The notes under the pieces are model-generated. The model saw nothing but the letters and a program-made list of their open reading frames with translations. It was not told the origin of the DNA and did no database searches. Positions 6,017-7,535 of a stretch of DNA of 7,535 bases are shown one piece after another. Each line of letters begins with the position of its first letter. Positions within the stretch are counted from its first letter, which is position 1. The DNA comes from Acidobacteriota bacterium (GTDB lineage Bacteria; Acidobacteriota; Vicinamibacteria; Vicinamibacterales; CAVVIG01): NCBI GenBank assembly GCA_003222455.1, contig QHWF01000081.1, positions 1 to 7,535 of the forward strand, written 5' to 3'. The position numbers were made by a program, and so were the translations under genes.

Positions 6017-6516
6017 ATCGGGTTGACCATCGTAGGGCGATTGTCGCCGGCCATAATCGCCAAGTCGTTATCGGTGCCAAACGGCTGTGGCTCAACGGTG
6101 TCGTTGATGTCTGTGGTCCCCTTCATGAACGTAAAGGGCACCCGCAACTGGCTGTTATTGCAGGGGTTGTTGAGGAGGCCCAGGGTCGGCTGTGACCCCA
6201 GCTTGCCGAGGATGGCGCCGACAGGTATCGCGTTGTCATCGGGCACCGTGGGCGACAGCGCGACCACGCCGCCGAAGTTGTAGTCGCCCGTAGGCAAGTC
6301 GAAGGTGCTGACGATGTCCGGGTGCGTCCCCGGAGTAGTGTCAGGCGTGCAGCTCGTGGTGAGCTGTTGATCGTCTATAGCGCCGCTCCCAGCCAGGCAA
6401 TACTGAGATGAGCTATCCGGGTTGAAACTGCCTGCGGCACGCGCTCCATCCCCACCCGCCAGAACTGTGAGCAGCGCTGTGAGGATAATGGCGACCAGCC
6501 GCACGATGGTGAGCAT
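6013..6516 (-). CDS. TSP3-repeat surface protein, N-terminal part of a split gene
   Basis: 167 residues that begin with a Sec signal peptide (M-L-T-I-V-R, hydrophobic core, A-R-A cleavage at about 27) and then the first half of the conserved domain seen in the intact paralogue: Y-N-F-G-G-V-V near 79-85 and T-L-G-L-L-N-N-P-C-N at 111-120, then T-T-D and F-G-T. The frame ends at TGA 6013-6015, where the paralogue continues for over 400 residues. The next frame (-1) carries exactly that continuation. If the frames were joined, the product would be about 580 residues, close to the 569 of the paralogue. The ATG has no nearby ribosome binding site; AAGGAG lies 26 nt upstream, farther than usual. 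Either the gene is decaying, the sequence has an error, or the frames are joined by recoding. Confidence 0.75.
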   Translation of the reverse strand: MLTIVRLVAIILTALLTVLAGGDGARAAGSFNPDSSSQYCLAGSGAIDDQQLTTSCTPDTTPGTHPDIVSTFDLPTGDYNFGGVVALSPTVPDDNAIPVGAILGKLGSQPTLGLLNNPCNNSQLRVPFTFMKGTTDINDTVEPQPFGTDNDLAIMAGDNRPTMVNPM

Positions 6517-6542
6517 TTCAAGCGGCCGGTAATTGGTCGACT

Positions 6543-6548
6543 CTCCTT
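6543..6548 (-). promoter_or_regulatory. Shine-Dalgarno-like AAGGAG, too far from the start
   Basis: On the minus strand the context AAAGGAGA is identical to the ribosome binding site of the downstream paralogue, but here 26 nt separate it from ATG 6516. No ATG, GTG or TTG in frame lies in between. Either the true start is unconventional or the leader has been altered. Confidence 0.45.
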
Positions 6549-6675
6549 TGCGGGCCCGGGGTTGGCTTGTCGTTGGCGCGACGGAGACGGCGGTCGGTTA
6601 AACCTATTTCCACGTCCCTGCAGGCCGATCCCAGAAACTACAGTGTGCAGCTTGTCTGAGCGCCGGAGGGAATGC

Positions 6676-6735
6676 ATGAAATTTGGGCATTTTCTTCGTG
6701 AAAGGGGCGTGAATTTCTCGAAGCACGAGCGCTAG
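6676..6735 (+). CDS. Possible 19-residue micro-ORF or decayed gene start
   Basis: ATG 6676 is preceded by GGAGGGA about 4 nt upstream, one of the best ribosome binding sites in the window, and opens 19 codons ending in TAG. The peptide starts M-K-F-G-H-F-L-R-E-R, resembling the first helix of some XRE-type helix-turn-helix regulators, but no HTH follows. It could be a leader peptide, a gene remnant or chance. Confidence 0.22.
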   Translation: MKFGHFLRERGVNFSKHER

Positions 6736-6866
6736 GGCTACGCGTAAGAGAGCCGAAGTAGGCGGTGCTGTCGTTCTCAGCTAAGCGTTTGAAGGAGGAA
6801 CAGTAGCAACGCGAAGAGTAGCTTCACCAGGTAAACAAACTTAGCGGCTGCCGCACGCGAGTAACA

Positions 6867-6883
6867 GGAGGGCGCGACGCCGC
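6867..6883. repeat. 17-nt direct repeat, copy 2
   Basis: Identical to 2854-2870. Here its right half forms the left arm of the hairpin at 6874-6902 downstream of the diguanylate cyclase gene. Confidence 0.5.
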
Positions 6884-6902
6884 TCTCTCGTTTGCGGCGC
6901 GC
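6874..6902 (-). terminator. GC-rich hairpin after the diguanylate cyclase gene
   Basis: Arms 6874-6883 and 6894-6902 pair over nine base pairs with one bulged A and a 10-nt loop. The hairpin starts 21 nt beyond the cyclase stop on the minus strand. No U tract follows on that strand, so it is at best a weak or factor-assisted terminator. Confidence 0.35.
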
Positions 6903-6923
6903 ATTGTCACCTACCCGGGGCGT

Positions 6924-7535
6924 CTATCCGGCGGTTGGGCCGACGCTTACTCGCCCTTCGCCGCCGAATACCGCGTACTGTCCCTTGCCGCGGGCCTTCG
7001 CCGCATACATTGCCGCATCTGCCCTGCGGAGAAGTTCTTCTGGACCGCAGCTGCCGTCGCTCACCACCGCGAGGCCAATGCTCGCCTGGGCCGGCAGCGG
7101 ATGGCCGGTCACATCAACCGGCGGCGCCAGCGTCTGGAGTATGCGCTTGGCGGCTGCTTCAGCCTGCGGTCCGTCGGTGTCCTCAAACAGGGCTGCGAAC
7201 TCGTCGCCACCTAAGCGCGCTGCGAGATCGGACTCTCGCATGCACCCGCGCAACCGATTCGCGACGGCGACCAGCACTGCGTCCCCCGCTGAATGGCCGA
7301 GGCTGTCGTTAACTGCCTTGAAGTCGTCCAGGTCCAGGAAGAGGATGGAGACCGGCTCGCCGTGCCGGCGGGCTCGGGTCAGTGAGTGCTCAAGCCGGTC
7401 GCGGAAGAGCGCGCGGTTGGCGAGGCCTGTGAGGGCGTCGTGGGAGGCCTGGTGGGCAAGCTGCCCTTCCAGAAGCTTTCGCTCCGTAATATCGCGATAG
7501 TTCCCGACGATGCCCATCACGTTCGGGTCGTCCAG
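6924..7535 (-). CDS. Diguanylate cyclase, PAS-GGDEF (N-terminus outside window)
   Basis: The last 203 residues of a protein that continues past the right edge. Residues 1-20 end a PAS/PAC sensor module (G-N-Y-R-D-I-T-E-R-K), joined by a short helix to a full GGDEF domain. The domain shows D-A-L-T-G-L-A-N-R (33-41), F-L-D-L-D-D-F-K (66-73) with metal-binding D68, N-D-S-L-G-H (76-81), an intact G-G-D-E-F signature (109-113) and the inhibitory I-site R100-x-x-D103 five residues before it. It should therefore make cyclic di-GMP from two GTP and be product-inhibited. It stops soon after the domain, so there is no EAL part. The frame is open to the edge (L-D-D-P-N-V before the first internal Met), so internal Met/Val codons are not the start. 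It is oriented towards the TSP3 genes but separated by 407 nt; shared transcription is doubtful. Confidence 0.93.
   Translation of the reverse strand: MDDPNVMGIVGNYRDITERKLLEGQLAHQASHDALTGLANRALFRDRLEHSLTRARRHGEPVSILFLDLDDFKAVNDSLGHSAGDAVLVAVANRLRGCMRESDLAARLGGDEFAALFEDTDGPQAEAAAKRILQTLAPPVDVTGHPLPAQASIGLAVVSDGSCGPEELLRRADAAMYAAKARGKGQYAVFGGEGRVSVGPTAG

Larger units (their letters stand above)
6517..6923. other. 407-nt spacer between the TSP3 gene and the diguanylate cyclase gene
   Basis: No long gene is present. The spacer should hold the promoter of the split TSP3 gene on the minus strand, but no clear -35/-10 pair was found. On the plus strand it contains a possible 19-codon frame (6676-6735), an orphan AAGGAGG (6792-6798) with no start codon after it, a GAAATT/AATTTC inverted repeat (6679-6717), the 17-nt repeat and a GC-rich hairpin near the cyclase stop. 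The mixture suggests decayed sequence. Confidence 0.5.

Noticed and set aside
6541..6640. Possible c-di-GMP riboswitch before the split TSP3 gene
   Set aside because: On the minus strand CCAACCCCGGGCCCGCAAAGG loosely recalls the class I core, and the cyclase neighbour made it tempting, but the conserved stems and tetraloop are not there and the GCAAAGG part is explained by the ribosome binding site.
6792..6798. Strong Shine-Dalgarno AAGGAGG
   Set aside because: No ATG, GTG or TTG follows at a usable distance; it is noted only as a sign of possible decay.

Overview
The window is GC-rich bacterial chromosomal DNA, probably from Chloroflexota (Dehalococcoidia-like) or another high-GC environmental lineage. 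That placement is an inference. It rests on GTG starts, intergenic repeats with edges like GATTC-TTCGC and GCTCAGAATGAC, heptanucleotide junk repeats between genes, and surface proteins with thrombospondin type 3 (TSP3) repeats. No rRNA, tRNA, CRISPR array, transposase or integrase was seen.

Left part (1-1837, + strand): the tail of one RimJ/RimL-type GNAT acetyltransferase, then a complete GNAT paralogue, then a LACTB2-like metallo-beta-lactamase-fold hydrolase. The spacer between the two GNAT genes is almost wholly a degenerate 7-nt periodic array. That array supplies the stop codon of the first gene and overlaps the start of the second. A second short heptamer array sits at the stop codon of the second gene in the same register.

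Middle (1838-2945): a gene-poor spacer holds two tandem copies of an 86-nt repeat whose edges also occur just upstream of the hydrolase gene. Next comes a small exported protein of unknown function with six cysteines (+ strand). After its stop codon lies a 33-codon stretch that looks coding, possibly a gene remnant.

Right part (2946-7535, - strand): two tandem paralogous genes for secreted, membrane-anchored TSP3-repeat proteins. The downstream one (2946-4655) is intact: signal peptide, conserved N-terminal domain, eight DxDxD-type calcium-binding motifs and a C-terminal membrane anchor. The upstream one (4775-6516) is split into two frames that meet in a GTGA overlap. The first half carries the signal peptide and the second half the TSP3 repeats and membrane anchor, so a frameshift (or recoding or coupling) is likely. 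After a 407-nt spacer, a PAS-GGDEF diguanylate cyclase runs off the right edge on the same strand.

The TSP3 pair looks like a cell-surface module that could mediate calcium-dependent adhesion or envelope structure. A c-di-GMP synthase nearby fits control of attachment, but no direct link is visible. The acetyltransferases and the hydrolase look like unrelated housekeeping or accessory enzymes.
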